Positions 22,553-34,400 of a stretch of 64,000 nt of DNA are shown in pieces. The stretch covers positions 7,566,449-7,630,448 of the forward strand of contig CAMZMU010000049.1 of the NCBI GenBank assembly GCA_947311845.1, read 5' to 3'. The notes below the pieces were generated by a model. The model made no database searches, was not told where the DNA came from, and worked only from the letters and a program-made list of their open reading frames with translations. This stretch comes from Poa pratensis. Lineage: Eukaryota; Streptophyta; Magnoliopsida; Poales; Poaceae. Each line of letters begins with the position of its first letter. Positions within the stretch are counted from its first letter, which is position 1. A program made the position numbers and the translations under genes.

Positions 22553-24144
22553 TGATGTCTACGTGTGCTTCTATTCTTGTAGACAGTGTTGGGCCTCCAA
22601 GAGCAGAGGTTTGTAGAACCGCAGCAAGTTTCCCTTAAGTGAATCACCCAAGGTTTATCGAACTCAGGGAGGTAGAGGTCAAAGATATTCCTTTCAAGCA
22701 ACCCTGCAATTAAGATACAAGAAGTCTCTTGTGTCCCCAACACACCCAATACACTTGTCAGATGTATAGGTGCACTAGTTCGGCGAAGAGATAGTGAAAT
22801 ACAAGTGATAGGGATGATTATAAGTAGTAACTGCAATCTGAAATAAAGATGGCAGCAAGCAAACATGTAGCAGAACTTGATGTAAACGGTGTTTCAATGC
22901 TTAGAAATAAGGCCTAGGGATCATACTTTCACTAGTGGACACTCTCAACAATGATCTCATAACTGAATAAGTAAAAGCTACTCTTAAACACTCTCTTGTT
23001 GGATAACAAACACCATTCATTGTGTAGGGCTACAAAAGCACACCTCAAGCCGGAGTAAACAAGCGCCACAACGTCATAAAGGAATCACACACGGTGCACA
23101 CACTGTCACCTTTACACCGTGGAGAGTACCAGAGTTCGTATTAAAGTAACCTCTAGAGTGCATAATAGATAAAGAGTAACATCTACATATTCAACTAGAT
23201 TAGCACAACTGAACACAAGTAAATACTACTCGGGATTATTCTCCTTCTTGATGAAGCAAGAGTACTATGCGTAGGGCTGCAAGAGCACACCTCAAAGTCT
23301 GAGTAAACAAACACCACAATTTCCAAGAATAAGCCATGATAAATATCTAAATTATTCATAGAGTCACACAAGTACCCACACTGTCACATTGATACCGTGT
23401 TGTCACAATGACTCCAGAAACTAGACAAAATCACTTGAGTAGCATAAACATTATTAATGTATTCAGCGATACTAGCAATACACATGATCACATAAAGATC
23501 ACACCATGGGAGAGAGAGGTGAACCACATAGCTACCGGTAGAGCCCTCAGCCTCGGGGGAGAACTACTCCCTCCTCATCATGGGAGTCAGCAGCGGCGAT
23601 GAAGATGGCGGTGGTGTCGATGGAGATGACTCCGGGGGCAATTCCCCGTCCCGGCAGCGTGCCGGAATAGAGACTTCTGTCCCCCGAAACTTGTCGTCGA
23701 TGGCGGCGGCGCTGCGGAACTCTTCGTGGAAATTGGCTTGGTATTTTAGGGTTTTCGCGTCTGAGGCAATATATAGGCGAAGGGGCGATGTCGGTGGAGT
23801 CCCGAGGGGCCCACCTCACCTGGTGGCGCGGTCCCACCCTTGGCCGCGCCACCATGTGGTTTGGCCACCTCGTGGCTTCTCTTCGTCTCTCCTTCAGACT
23901 CCGTGACGGTGTTGGAAAAATAGGGACTTGGCCTTTTGTTTCGTGCAATTCCGAGAATATTTGCAGAAGTAACTTTCTGAAACCAAAAACAGCAGAAAAC
24001 AGGGAACTGGCACTGTGGCATCTTGTTAATAGGTTAGTCCCAGAAAATGCATAAAAGTAATATGAAGTGTATATAAAACATGTAGCAAATGGTATAATAT
24101 AAGCATGGAACAGCAGAAATTATGGATACGTTGGAGACGTATCA
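22553..24144 (-). repeat. 5' LTR of the outer Gypsy element
   Basis: A 1592-bp repeat of 6754-8326, with TGATGTCT..ACGTATCA ends, followed by the GATAC target duplication at 24145-24149. Confidence 0.9.
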
Positions 24145-24149
24145 GATAC

Positions 24150-25743
24150 TCAGTCAAGATTTATTAAACGAAGATTCCTCTTGGACGGGCCTTTGTTTTC
24201 GCATGAAACTCGATCTGTATGAAATGAGGATTATAAACATTTTGGTATCCATATCAAGTTAGATTCTGAGAAGCATATGATATAGTTTATTGGAGGGTTT
24301 ATAAGAGGTGATAATAGAAAATGGTTTTCTCAACAATAGATCAACGAGGTGATGGAAACACTGAGATGGGCTCATTTAGAAATTAACATTAATTGAGAGA
24401 AAAGAGATGTTCTCAAATCCTACAAGGGAGTAAAGCAGGGAGATCCACTCTCTCCTTTACCTGTTAACCTGGTACTAGATGGTATGACTAGGATTTTGGA
24501 ATCCGCTAAAACTATTGGAAATTTGGCATGATGGGTACCATGTTTCAGCGATCAAGGATTATCTTTGCTACAATATGCAGATACAATATGATCCTACTTT
24601 ACAACAGTGAAAAACTGTCTGACATATGAAGTTTATATACTAATGCTTTGAATAAATGTCAGGAATGAAAATCAATTATCATAAAAGTGAGGTAGTTATT
24701 CCTTTTTAACAAAAGGTAGTTATTCTTGTTTGTGAATTGGATGAGAAGAAAATAATAGCTAATATGTTTAACTGCGAAATATGGAGTTTATCCATAGGTT
24801 ATCTGGGTTTTGATTTATTTTGAAACTCTATCTGGGTTTTTGCTATTGGTGACCATATATAGATTTTTTAATTAACAAGCCATGCATCAGGTGCATAAAA
24901 TTGTTAGATAATGGATCCATGGGAGGTGAAAAACCTTTCATCCGAGTGAGGAAAAATCTTATCCAATGCATATCTTGCCAACATACCCATGTCCCATGGT
25001 AAGGAGATTGTTCTTGGAATAGTGTTCCAGTAAGTTTGAGTACCAAATGCTGAAATAGGAGGATGTTTGCATAGCAAAAGACATTGGTGAGTTGGGTATA
25101 ATTATTACCAGATTTGTAAACATTTTTTGACTATATAGATGGATATGGAAACTTTCTTAAGAGTCAGGTAGTCTTTGAAGATGAAGCAGGAAGATAACTA
25201 ATTAATATCTCACGTGGAGGGGAGATTTGTTATGCAGACTGAATGTAGGGGGTCTCACTTCTAAAATGGGTTGCAAAAAGATAAATATTAGTTTAAATGG
25301 GGAGAAATTATGATCTGAGAGATGAGAGAAGTCATTTTCTGTTATATGTTTGGGATGCAAAGATACCTTTGAAATTATGTTATCTTTCTAAACCATATAA
25401 CATTGTTGGACATAGCTTTGATTTTAATTCTGACACTTGGGAAATTACTTTTAACAGGTCCTTATATGTGGAAGAATTTGAGTGTTGGGAAGGACTGATG
25501 GATATATTGGAAAACTTCGTATCCAAGGGGGTGTTCAGATACAGTTAAATGTGATCTGAAAAGTACGGGAAATATTTCGTGCTAGATCTATGTATCACCG
25601 GTTGACTTTTTAGGGGATATCTTGGCGTATCTGAAAGTAATTTGGAAAGTAAGATTAATTTTTAAAATTCTATCTTTGTTCGGCAAGTTTATTCATGGTC
25701 GCGTTTTGACTGCGCCTTGGATGTGCTATGTGTTATGCGAGCT
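24150..25743 (+). repeat. degenerate LINE, right half (RT core onward)
   Basis: Continues 5811-6753. Broken translation near 24150-24215 reads S-R-F-I-K-R-R-F-L-L-D-G. Near 24425 it reads K-G-V-K-Q-G-D-P-L-S-P, the conserved LINE RT block, and near 24570 it reads L-Q-Y-A-D-T, a decayed F-A-D-D-like site. Multiple stops exclude function. The later part, 24880-25300, matches the other LINE relic at 60-470. Confidence 0.7.
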
Positions 25744-25758
25744 TGACATTGTGGTGTT

Positions 25759-26417
25759 TTTTTTTTAAAAGCACTCAACTATATTACGAAACAGTTTGGG
25801 TAGAATCACCCATTACAGCCACACTGGCGCACGCAATCACATCGTAATCCCAAGCTAGGGACGAATTAATATTACATTTTAAACCCTCCTTTGCTAAAGC
25901 ATGGGCCGCTTTGTTCGAATCTCTTCTACTGTACTTAATCAGGCATGAAGAGAACCACATACGACTCTGTATCTTCAGGTCCTCAATGATAGTTGCCTCT
26001 GCTGAGCAGTCATGCTTCTTGCTATTAATCGCTATGGCTAGTAGCTGTGCATCCGTCTCAAATTCCGCTCTAATCACACCCAGTTCTGCAGCAAGATTAA
26101 AAGCTTCCTCCATAGCACGCAGTTCAGCTGTAAACGGATCATGAATTGCATCTTACCTCCCCGCTCTTGCAGCAACGACCTCGCCGTCAGCAGTTCTAGC
26201 AATAACACCCCAACCTCCCTGAGTTTGGCCTGCTATAAAAGCCCCATCAGTGTTGAATTTTATAACTCCATGAGGTGGTGGCTTCCACACCCCATCGTCA
26301 ACAATTGAGGTGTCATTTACTTTAGCAAAACAACCTAAAAATTCTGCAGCAGTACACTTCACACGGTGTGCAAGATCAACAATTAAAATTAAAATCAAAA
26401 CAGCCTAAAAATTGAGG
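25759..26417 (-). mobile_element. 5'-truncated LINE 3' end with RNase H-like domain
   Basis: A 659-bp insertion with a perfect 15-bp TSD, TGACATTGTGGTGTT (25744-25758 and 26418-26432), and a short poly-A at its minus-strand 3' end (T run from 25759). The minus strand encodes an RNase H-like (RVT_3) fold: W-K-P-P-P-H-G-V-I-K-F-N-T-D-G-A-F near 26280, E-L-R-A-M-E-E-A near 26120, and R-D-S-N-K-A-A-H-A-L-A near 25900. A frameshift near 26150 breaks it. It sits at the end of the older LINE. Confidence 0.8.
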
Positions 26418-26432
26418 TGACATTGTGGTGTT

Positions 26433-27444
26433 CTGCCGTCATCTTGAATATGTGGTGCCCTTTGACTACAGCTATGGCATATAGGTGTCATGATGTTGAC
26501 TCGGTTGACCGACGACTTTTGATCTATCCATCATTGCATATGGTGTGTTATGCGCTTGACGTTGGCTTGTCTCGCGGTCCTTTGGTGGTGGATGCTCTTG
26601 TTGGGTTGACTCGGTGTGCATGTTTAGCAGTTTTTTCTCTTCTTGGTTTCTCTTTGTTGCGGTGTGCTGTGGGTTTGTTCCGCCGTTATACCATGTTGTA
26701 TCTCCATTTTTAATTGAAACGGTTTAGGGTGGTTAATGGCCACCATAATTCACCTTTTTTTAAGATCAAAGGCATCTAGTGCCCAACCTTAAATTAATAA
26801 AGTGTCAAGTGCCATAGTTCACCTCAAAAAATAAAAACTGAGATTGATTCAAACATGTGAATTCAAGGCATAAGAGACTGAGATACTGACATTCATGAAA
26901 ACACTGTGAATTCAAAACCTAAGAGAGTGAAATATACTAAGATTGATGCAAGCTTGTGAATTCAACACCCTTATGTACACATATACTCGTGAAGCGCACT
27001 AAAGCCATTGGGTTTTCTCGTACTCTCGTCGACTATTTTTCTAAGAGCTAGCAGCGTATCTGTGTTCTTCTCTTTCCATCCAAAAAGCATTCATTACTTG
27101 TGTTCCTCTTTGAGACGAGCGAGTCGGATTGTCCATAAATAACGTACGCACTAACTCGTGGCTGGTAATTAAACCAGCTGCAATAAAACAATTGGTGTAT
27201 CTCGCCATCACGATGGCATGCAAGACACCATATACCCTAAATTAATATCAGTTCTAACGGCCAGCACAATCAGCTAAGAATGGCAGTTACAACACACATA
27301 CTAGTTCCGAAAAGTACAAACTGTTTGTACATTGTACGGTATCTCAAAAAACACCAAAACTGGAGCAGACTAATTAAGCTGAGCTAACTAAGCCGAACCA
27401 AAAGCTTCTCTTCAGCCACGGAGGACCCAAGTACAAGCTAGCTA
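26433..27444. other. no gene; 3' flank of the WRC gene
   Basis: 26433-26750 is unrecognised, T/G-rich sequence, possibly the 3' end of the older LINE. 26840-26980 has a short degenerate repeat built on TGTGAATTCAA and TAAGAGA. From about 27250 it resembles the 3' flank of the WRC pseudogene (2700-2870) and likely includes the 3' UTR of the WRC gene. Confidence 0.4.
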
Positions 27445-28989
27445 TTACATCAGTGACTTGAGCGACCGGGCCTTTACTGGCTTCCTCCACCTCTTCTTGA
27501 AGGGGCTCTTCCTCTTGATATCGCGGGGTTCGTAATCGCTGCTCTCCTCGTCGCCGCCCGCGATCCCTGCGATGTCGTCGCACCTAGGCTCGTCGTCCAC
27601 GCACGCTGATGCAGCCGGTTGGTGGCCTGCAGCATCCGCTTGTGCCTGGCCCGCACTAACAAATTCAGTGTGCTTTTCCTGTTCGGTTGGTGTCTCGTCT
27701 TTTCGTCCAGCAGGTGGCACGGTGTCGCTGCTGCTTGATACGCGGTGTCTCTTGTTGCGCGACGGTCCAAAGCCGGCGTAGTAGTAGAACCCCTCACCTG
27801 CATAGGCAGCAGTCCTCTTCCTTGGCTTTATGCTGCCGGCCGGGGGCTTCTGATCGGAGTGGTACGGGCAGAAGGAGTCGGGCTGGCTCACAGGCCGCCG
27901 GCAGAACCACCTCTTGCCGTCGTTCTTCTTGCACGCCCACACCGGTGCTCCTTCCCCGGCACTATCCTCTTGCTTCACCTTCTTCTTGATCCCATTTTTC
28001 TTTCTCGCGGCCACACGCAGCTCAAATATGACCCCGTCGACCATATCTGCTTCATCCTGTTCCTCCTCCTTGATGGAGCCAGCGGAAGGCATGCTGGGTT
28101 GGAAGAGCCAGCTAGTTCGCCATGCAACAGCTACGAAGTAAGTCTCCAAGAAGAGCTCTTCCTCCTGAACAATTTGGGAAAATGAATAAATACAGCTGAA
28201 TTGATTAACTAGTGCTACAGTTACGGGGTGATTCTTACGGAAACACTGTCCGTACCGTACCCATTTGGTACTGTGTTACCTAGCTAGTACGCTGAAATGA
28301 AATGGGGGTGTGGACGTGTGTGCAGTGCAGGTAAAGCTCACGGCCTAGCTGCCATTGCCGAGTACGATTTCAACCCCAGACTGCGCGCGCCGCCACCGGC
28401 CGGCCACATTGATAGTACCGCGAGGGAACAAATACGACTACTCCATCTGGAAGCAAGCGCCGGCGAATTCAACCCTGCCGCGACTACTGCGCTAAGCCGC
28501 AAACACCACCCCCAGACGACTCGCTTCACTCGCCCAATCCCTACGGCCATTCGGAAGCACGCAAGCGCGCGTGCGAGGAACCCTAGCTCGAGCGCGGACG
28601 GCGAACCACACCCGCGCGCGAGCAGCAGCGACCGGACGGGAACATCGGCAGAGGAGAGTACAGAGACAAGCGGCGGCATACATGGAAATGCGCGAATGCT
28701 AGAGACAGATCACGAGCAGCGGGCGGGCAGCTGGCGAAGCAAGAGAGCATGGAGCTACCGGGAGGGGGTAGAAAATTACCTGGGGATCCGAGGGGTGGAG
28801 CTGGGCCATGAGGTCCCACGGCGACAGGCTGAGCTCGCAGGGCTCCAGGCAGGTCCCCGACGCCGCCACGAAGCCGGCGTGGGACTCGTGGGCTGTCGGC
28901 GGCGGAGCGGGCGGGGGCAGCTCGAATCCGGGCAGGGCGGGGGAGGATGCGGAGCCTAGCAGGCGGGAGGCGCTCCTGCGGATCCGCAT
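27445..28989 (-). CDS. WRC-domain protein (probable nuclear regulator)
   Basis: Two exons: 28989-28780 (70 codons, ends phase 0 at CCCCAG|GTAATT) and 28164-27445 (starts after TTCAG with G-A-G), giving about 309 residues. The N-terminus is M-R-I-R-R-S-A-S-R-L-L-G followed by a proline-rich stretch. Near residue 137 there is a complete WRC motif, C-K-K-N-D-G-K-R-W-F-C then ten residues to C-P-Y-H (C-x9-C-x10-C-x2-H). Basic segments around it and near the C-terminus (K-R-K-S-P-F-K-K-R-W-R-K) could serve nuclear import. There is no QLQ domain, so this is not a canonical growth-regulating factor. WRC motifs bind zinc and DNA in that family; the target here is unknown. It is the intact paralogue of the MITE-broken copy at 2946-4714. 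Confidence 0.85.
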
Positions 28990-29160
28990 GGGTGGAGCTG
29001 GGGATCTGGGCTACCGGAGCTGGCTAGGGTTTGAGATTTGGGTGAGAGGCAGCACCAGCAAGGAAGGTGGATGGATGTCGAGACGAGACGAGGCAGCAGC
29101 ACAGACGGACGGACGAAGCTAGTGTGGAGACTAGGGGTCCACTTGTCAGCGAGATGACGT
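28990..29160 (-). promoter_or_regulatory. 5' flank of the WRC gene
   Basis: Shares several blocks with the upstream region of the paralogue (4720-4890), consistent with a duplicated 5' UTR/promoter. No TATA element was fixed. Just beyond it, the short motif CCCGAATATTATGAT occurs twice (29164-29210). Confidence 0.35.
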
Positions 29161-29280
29161 CCCACCCGAATATTATGATTTTTTAACGTGCCCGAATATT
29201 ATGATGGATGGAGCTTGTGAAGGTCGACACATACGACCCGAATATCATGCGGCTGATCGACTCATCTGGCAACAAGCCAA

Positions 29281-30012
29281 TCAGGATGGGAATGGGTCGG
29301 CCCGGACCTGGCCTTGGACCTGGCCCTGATGGCCCCAAGGCCAATTTGAGAGGCCACGGGTCGACCCAATTCAAAAATGTTTGTGGCCTCACTGGCCCGA
29401 TGGGTATCTCGGGTCGGCCCAAATTTTAATAAATTAATAAGCTTGTATTAGGATAATTGTCTTAGCCACGGCTAAACTTTTACCAAAACTTGTCCGAGAA
29501 ACGATTTGGAGAACTGTTCGTACAGTAGTAGTGTACGATGATTTTTTCTGGGCTAGCTACCATCGAAAGTTGAACTGATTGTAGAGCAGTAGTGTACGAG
29601 TGGAAAAAAGAGAGTTTGCACATGGATTCAAGTGTTTAAGCTGCACCAGCCAGCATTGAAGATTGAACATACATGCATACGTAGACAGTAGCAACGTGTG
29701 TTGCTTCGCAGGGATTGTACATACATGCAAATGAACGCGGCTAGTCACCTGATGCCGCTGATACTAGTTAACATCAGAGAGCGAGCTGGACGGTGAGCCA
29801 GAGGCAGCACTGCCGGCGCGAAAGAAAGAGGCGAGGGCGACAGAGACTAGGACGTAGGCTGCCAGGGCCGGCCCTGCTGACCCAATGGGTCACCCGGTGC
29901 CGGCTTCACTGACCCAATTTTCGTATGAGGCCGACCCACCTGACCCATTGGCCCTGATTTTTTGGGCCGGGTCAGTGACCCGGTGGGCCGACCCGGCCCA
30001 TTTCCATCCTGA
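29281..30012. mobile_element. hAT-type non-autonomous DNA transposon
   Basis: A 732-bp element with imperfect terminal inverted repeats (TCAGGATGGGAATGGG at the left, CCCATTTCCATCCTGA at the right) and a perfect 8-bp target duplication CAAGCCAA (29273-29280, 30013-30020). Subterminal regions are rich in GGCCCGACCC-type words in both directions. No transposase is present. The 8-bp TSD supports hAT. Confidence 0.8.
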
Positions 30013-30179
30013 CAAGCCAAGTATATATACTCACCCAATCCATCTAATTCATCTGAGTCGAGGAGTCTCGTACCGTAGGAACAACTCGTTAGTTAAAACT
30101 TTTGGTCATAATATTCTACTTATCCCACACATCCTTACTCGTCGTACGTTTTGGTTGGCCGTAATGGAACATTTCTAGT

Positions 30180-30640
30180 ACACCGGAAACCTCGAACATC
30201 TTGGGGCGAGGAAAAATCCCCATATCGACGCCCACTATCGATTCCTATGTCGCACCGCTCGAATCGGGGCCTGGGAGAGCTCCCGAGGTTGCTACCTCTA
30301 ACGCCATGGACAGTTTTTTCGCACCGAGTGGGTTCCTACCGAAGACTGCGAAGAGATATGCCCAAGTTGTGGGCATGAAAGAGAAAACTCATTGTAACTG
30401 AAAATGGAGTTGCTCGAGAAGTGGCAACAAGAAAAGGTCATAACAAGTGAGGACATGAAGGTTGAGACGAAGAAACACATTGTCCACTTCGAGTCTCGAG
30501 GAGACCTGAATGAGGCAAGACATGATAGCTGAGGAGGACCGGATCATGACGATAGATCCAAATGAAATGGATGAGAAGACAAGAGATAATGAGATAGAGC
30601 GCTGCAATTTTGTACGATGGATAAAATCAACCATTAGATT
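30180..30640 (+). pseudogene. possible relic of a PIF/Harbinger ORF1-type (NAM-associated) gene
   Basis: Broken plus-strand frames. The stretch near 30530-30600 reads E-D-R-I-M-T-I-D-P-N-E-M-D-E-K-T-R-D, which resembles the tail of plant Myb/SANT-like, NAM-associated proteins carried by PIF/Harbinger transposons. The 5' part is not readable in one frame. This is a weak match from memory. Confidence 0.35.
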
Positions 30641-31447
30641 GCATCATTTTGCTAATCAATGTCATTCAAGTAGGAAACGTATCCAAATCGTACGTGGACT
30701 GTTGTAGGCAGAGCACTTTAGATAGGGATATTAGGAGGGCGGAGATATTACAATTGAGGATATGAGTTGGGGCGGCACCACCACGGGGAGGAGGTTTGGC
30801 CAGCTGCAACAAGGCCTGATGATCTTGGGAGGCAGGTTATCTTGCATTTGTTTGATTGATGTTTGTTTACGAATTTGTTCTAGGTTTGATCATGCATTTA
30901 GACATCAAATTAATATTATGTGTTTAAGATATTATTAATAAATAGTGCTCTGCTAGAGTTCCAAATAGAGGGCTTTTTTACATTATCTGGAAAAAAACAA
31001 AATACACTTTTTAGTATCTATGCTCTGACCATCTAAAAAGAAGAGCGAGGAGGTACCGAGTTTGATGCAAACGTAGTGAAATCCAAGCCTAACGTACACG
31101 CGTGAGACGCAACAAAGCTCAACTATTTTTCGAAGAGCTAGCAATAACAGTTCTGGACTCAATCGACAGTGTAACTAACTGTGCTCTCCTTACATCAAAG
31201 GAGTAGTCTGCGTCAACACCCTGCCTCGTCTATATAAAAAACGAGATCATGCAGGTTACCTGATAGTCATATTTGGCATAAATAACGATAGGTACATTGT
31301 ATAATTGTACATTCAGGCACGCATGGCTTGACTAAATTAGCTAGGGGAGTGTGCTCCCCTCCGAGCACCTCTTTATTTCATCCGTACCAAGTCACAGCGA
31401 GTATGTGTTCATGTACAAGTGACCTCAACCACGGTGCAGTCGTCAAT
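30641..31447. other. no gene; includes the 3' flank of GALK
   Basis: No coding sequence seen. 31021-31320 shares words with 26940-27330, the 3' flank of the WRC gene (CTATTTTTC.AAGAGCTAGCA, CATAAATAACG, ACATTGTA). This suggests a remnant of another duplicated flank. The part nearest 31447 should hold the galactokinase 3' UTR. Confidence 0.4.
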
Positions 31448-34400
31448 CTACAGCTTCAATATGGCTGCACCACTCGACGGCTTCGATGCGAATACGTACA
31501 GCCCAAGATCGCTCTGCTCGATCACTCCCCGGTCGATCCTCGATTTGTAGTACTTCTCCTGCGAAAAGAAAAACGAATCCGTGTTAGTTTCTTATGATAC
31601 TTTCTTAAGATTCTGACCTCGTTAGGGCTTAGTCGCTTAGACATTGGGCATTCTCTGCCAATTCGTATAGTGCCGCAAGTTCCAGGGCTATGTATTCAGT
31701 ATACCTTCAAATTGAGAATGAACTGTGGGACGATGCCCTCCTTGACCAAGGCGACTGCACAGCCTCCCCACCCGGCTCCTGTGAGCCGCGCTCCGAGAGC
31801 CCCATTATCCCGGCACACTTTTACAAGCTCTTCCAACTCAGGACAGCTGGCTCGGAGAAATGTATCAGTATGTTGTGATGTTAATATTATTTTTAAGAGA
31901 ATTTAATCATGATATAGAAGTGTCTGCAGATTTAACAAACACTAGCCTACAATACATAAAAAATATACCTGCATTCATACAGCACACTGCAGCTATAATG
32001 GCTATCGTTCATAAGATCGCCAAGCTTTTTTAGCATATCTTCCTCGCTGCAAGAAAATAATGGTAAGTTCCAGATGACCTAGTTTGGAAGGGAAACACTG
32101 GTCTGAGCAATGACGACCCAAACCTATTGACCCATACTGAATTCCAAAGTTCAAATGTGAGGGTACATGTGGAGTAAAGAGGAAGAAGAGTCTGAATTAT
32201 TAAACTAGTTAACGGACCTGAGTTTTGATAATACTGTATCTCTAAATGCATACACCCGCCTTGCTTCAGAGTACACATGAAAGGCGCGCTGAAATTAAGA
32301 GCAAGCCGGGAAATTAGACTGGATTGTAAAAGCATCATGCATCACAGATCATGTGCATGTGCACTGAGGTGATTAGACTAAAGTGAAATGATCAGTAGCG
32401 CTGACTTGGAATGATAGCCTGCAACTTAGTTGGTGGTAAACAGAGGTTCATGGATGCGTTAGCAAGGAAATGAAATTCACCTGAAATAACTTGAAATGCT
32501 TGGCAGCTCTCAAAACATCCAAGGACGTTTGAGAGCTCTGGAAGACAGATGCAAGGCTTTGACCTGTGATTTTCTCTATTTCCTCTGTTGTATATGGTTC
32601 CTCATGCAATAGGTTCTGCAAAGTTGCATAATAGTCAGAGAAGCGCATGATTCTGCAAAGTTTGCAAACAAAAGCACATGATTCACAGTGATAGCCTGAA
32701 TTCCTTGTGAAGTTTTGTACCTTCACAGCAACTCCAGGATCAGAAGAACCTTCTTTGCCGGCAAAAGTGACACATAGCCCCTCAACATCAGAGAGGGTAG
32801 TAACAGAGGACAGAGCTTTATTTGTGTCCATCCCTAGTTTGATGGCAAGAACAATCTGTAAAAGCGTAGAAGAAAAAAATATCAGTTCCATAAATGAAAT
32901 TTTTGGATGGACTACATTCGGTTGTTTTTGCTCAAATAGCAACAATAAAACTAAAAATAGCAGAAAACATTCTCTAGAAGATAAAATTACATACTGGAAC
33001 CTTCGATATTCTTAAGGCGCTCAGTTCAAAACTAGAAATACATTATAGCTGTATATAGCCATACAGGTGCGATAACAGGTTTGTGTAATCATCCGTCATT
33101 CACATGCTCATTCTGAAACCAAAGAATCTCTTACCGCTGCCAACCGACACTCCACAACACGATTGTTGTAGTTTGTAGCAGCTGTCTCTGCTTTCTTGGA
33201 CTCTGCCAGGCAGTGGGCAATAACAAATGTACCACCTGAAGGCAGTTGAACATCGGTTGCTTTGATTGGATTGAAATCTATCAGCTCAGCAAATCCAGGT
33301 TTGGCCATGATAGATATGGCCTGGAACAAAAATGAAATATTTAAATGAGTACAAGGTCAACTGTACGAAGAAAAATAAAGTAACTCAAAACAAATAAAAC
33401 AGTATGCACAGAGAATGCAGTCATATATCAAGTTTTGCAAGCTTAAATGAATGCATATTCCTCTTCCTCGTGAATAATAACGAAGATCCTAACACAATCC
33501 TTGGAATCGTGTTGTTTTCTGCATGCAAGTATGATATACAAAAATGATCTCTGGGAAAATAAAACCAATCCTTCGGAATCTACCAGGAATAAACCACAAC
33601 AAACCTTGTAACCTGTTACTAAGATTCCAGAGGTACACCATATTTATTAAGAATATAAGATATTGACTGCATAATCAGCTACAAAACACTGTCGTATCCA
33701 AAAGCCACCTCCGTAAATGCCATTTTAAGAAAATACATTGAGTTCACTTAAAAGTGTGAAACAAAACAGAAAGGAAATACCATGAATACTCCATAAACAG
33801 GTAGAGATGGCTTCATTTACCTGATCCATACCCCCCGACTGTGTCCCAATATGGCGCTCAGACTGACAAGTGAACTGAGCAACTTCTTTCTGCACGATTT
33901 TAGTGCAACAATTAGGAATGGGAAAGAATCACCAGAACCTTGTGTAAGAATACACACCAAATAGAATTTGGAGAAGTGTTTCTGGAAACTCCTAGCTACG
34001 ATTCCATTGGAAATCATGCCAATAACAGAAATTCAGAATCAGTTGAGCAGCCAACTCTATAACTTTGTCTCCCCAATTCAGACTAGTCAAGTTATCAGGC
34101 AAGTGTAAATAGACATATCACATCTGTTGCGTCGACACTACCTCAGCACATGTCTATTTTCATCTATAACAAAAACATTACATGTCGATTTGACACAAAA
34201 AGAACATTTGATTTGTGTAATTTTGTGGGGCAATTAGCATATCAATTTTCCATCACAAGCTTGCATCACGAACAATAATTAGTAAATTCCTTCCACACAT
34301 GAACAGGAATGATGACAATGTCATTAATAGAGCTGTTTGCTTCATGGTAAGGAATACCTTTGGGAAGTTTTTCTCAAGAATTCCCATGATGGCAATTGTT

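Larger units (their letters stand above)
6754..24144 (-). mobile_element. Gypsy-type LTR retrotransposon (Sabrina-like), non-autonomous, with nested insertion
   Basis: Bounded by two long direct LTRs (6754-8326 and 22553-24144) with TG..CA ends (TGATGTCT / ACGTATCA) and a perfect 5-bp target duplication GATAC. The primer-binding site next to the right LTR and the purine-rich tract next to the left LTR put transcription on the minus strand. Without the 10.5-kb nested element it is about 6.9 kb. The internal region lacks any gag, protease, integrase or RT that I can detect; it holds only a small accessory ORF pair. The LTR ends and primer site resemble the Triticeae Sabrina family, which is known to be non-autonomous; the family name is from memory. 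By eye the LTRs differ by about 19 substitutions plus several indels in about 1.58 kb, roughly half a million years at 1.3e-8 per site per year. Confidence 0.85.
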
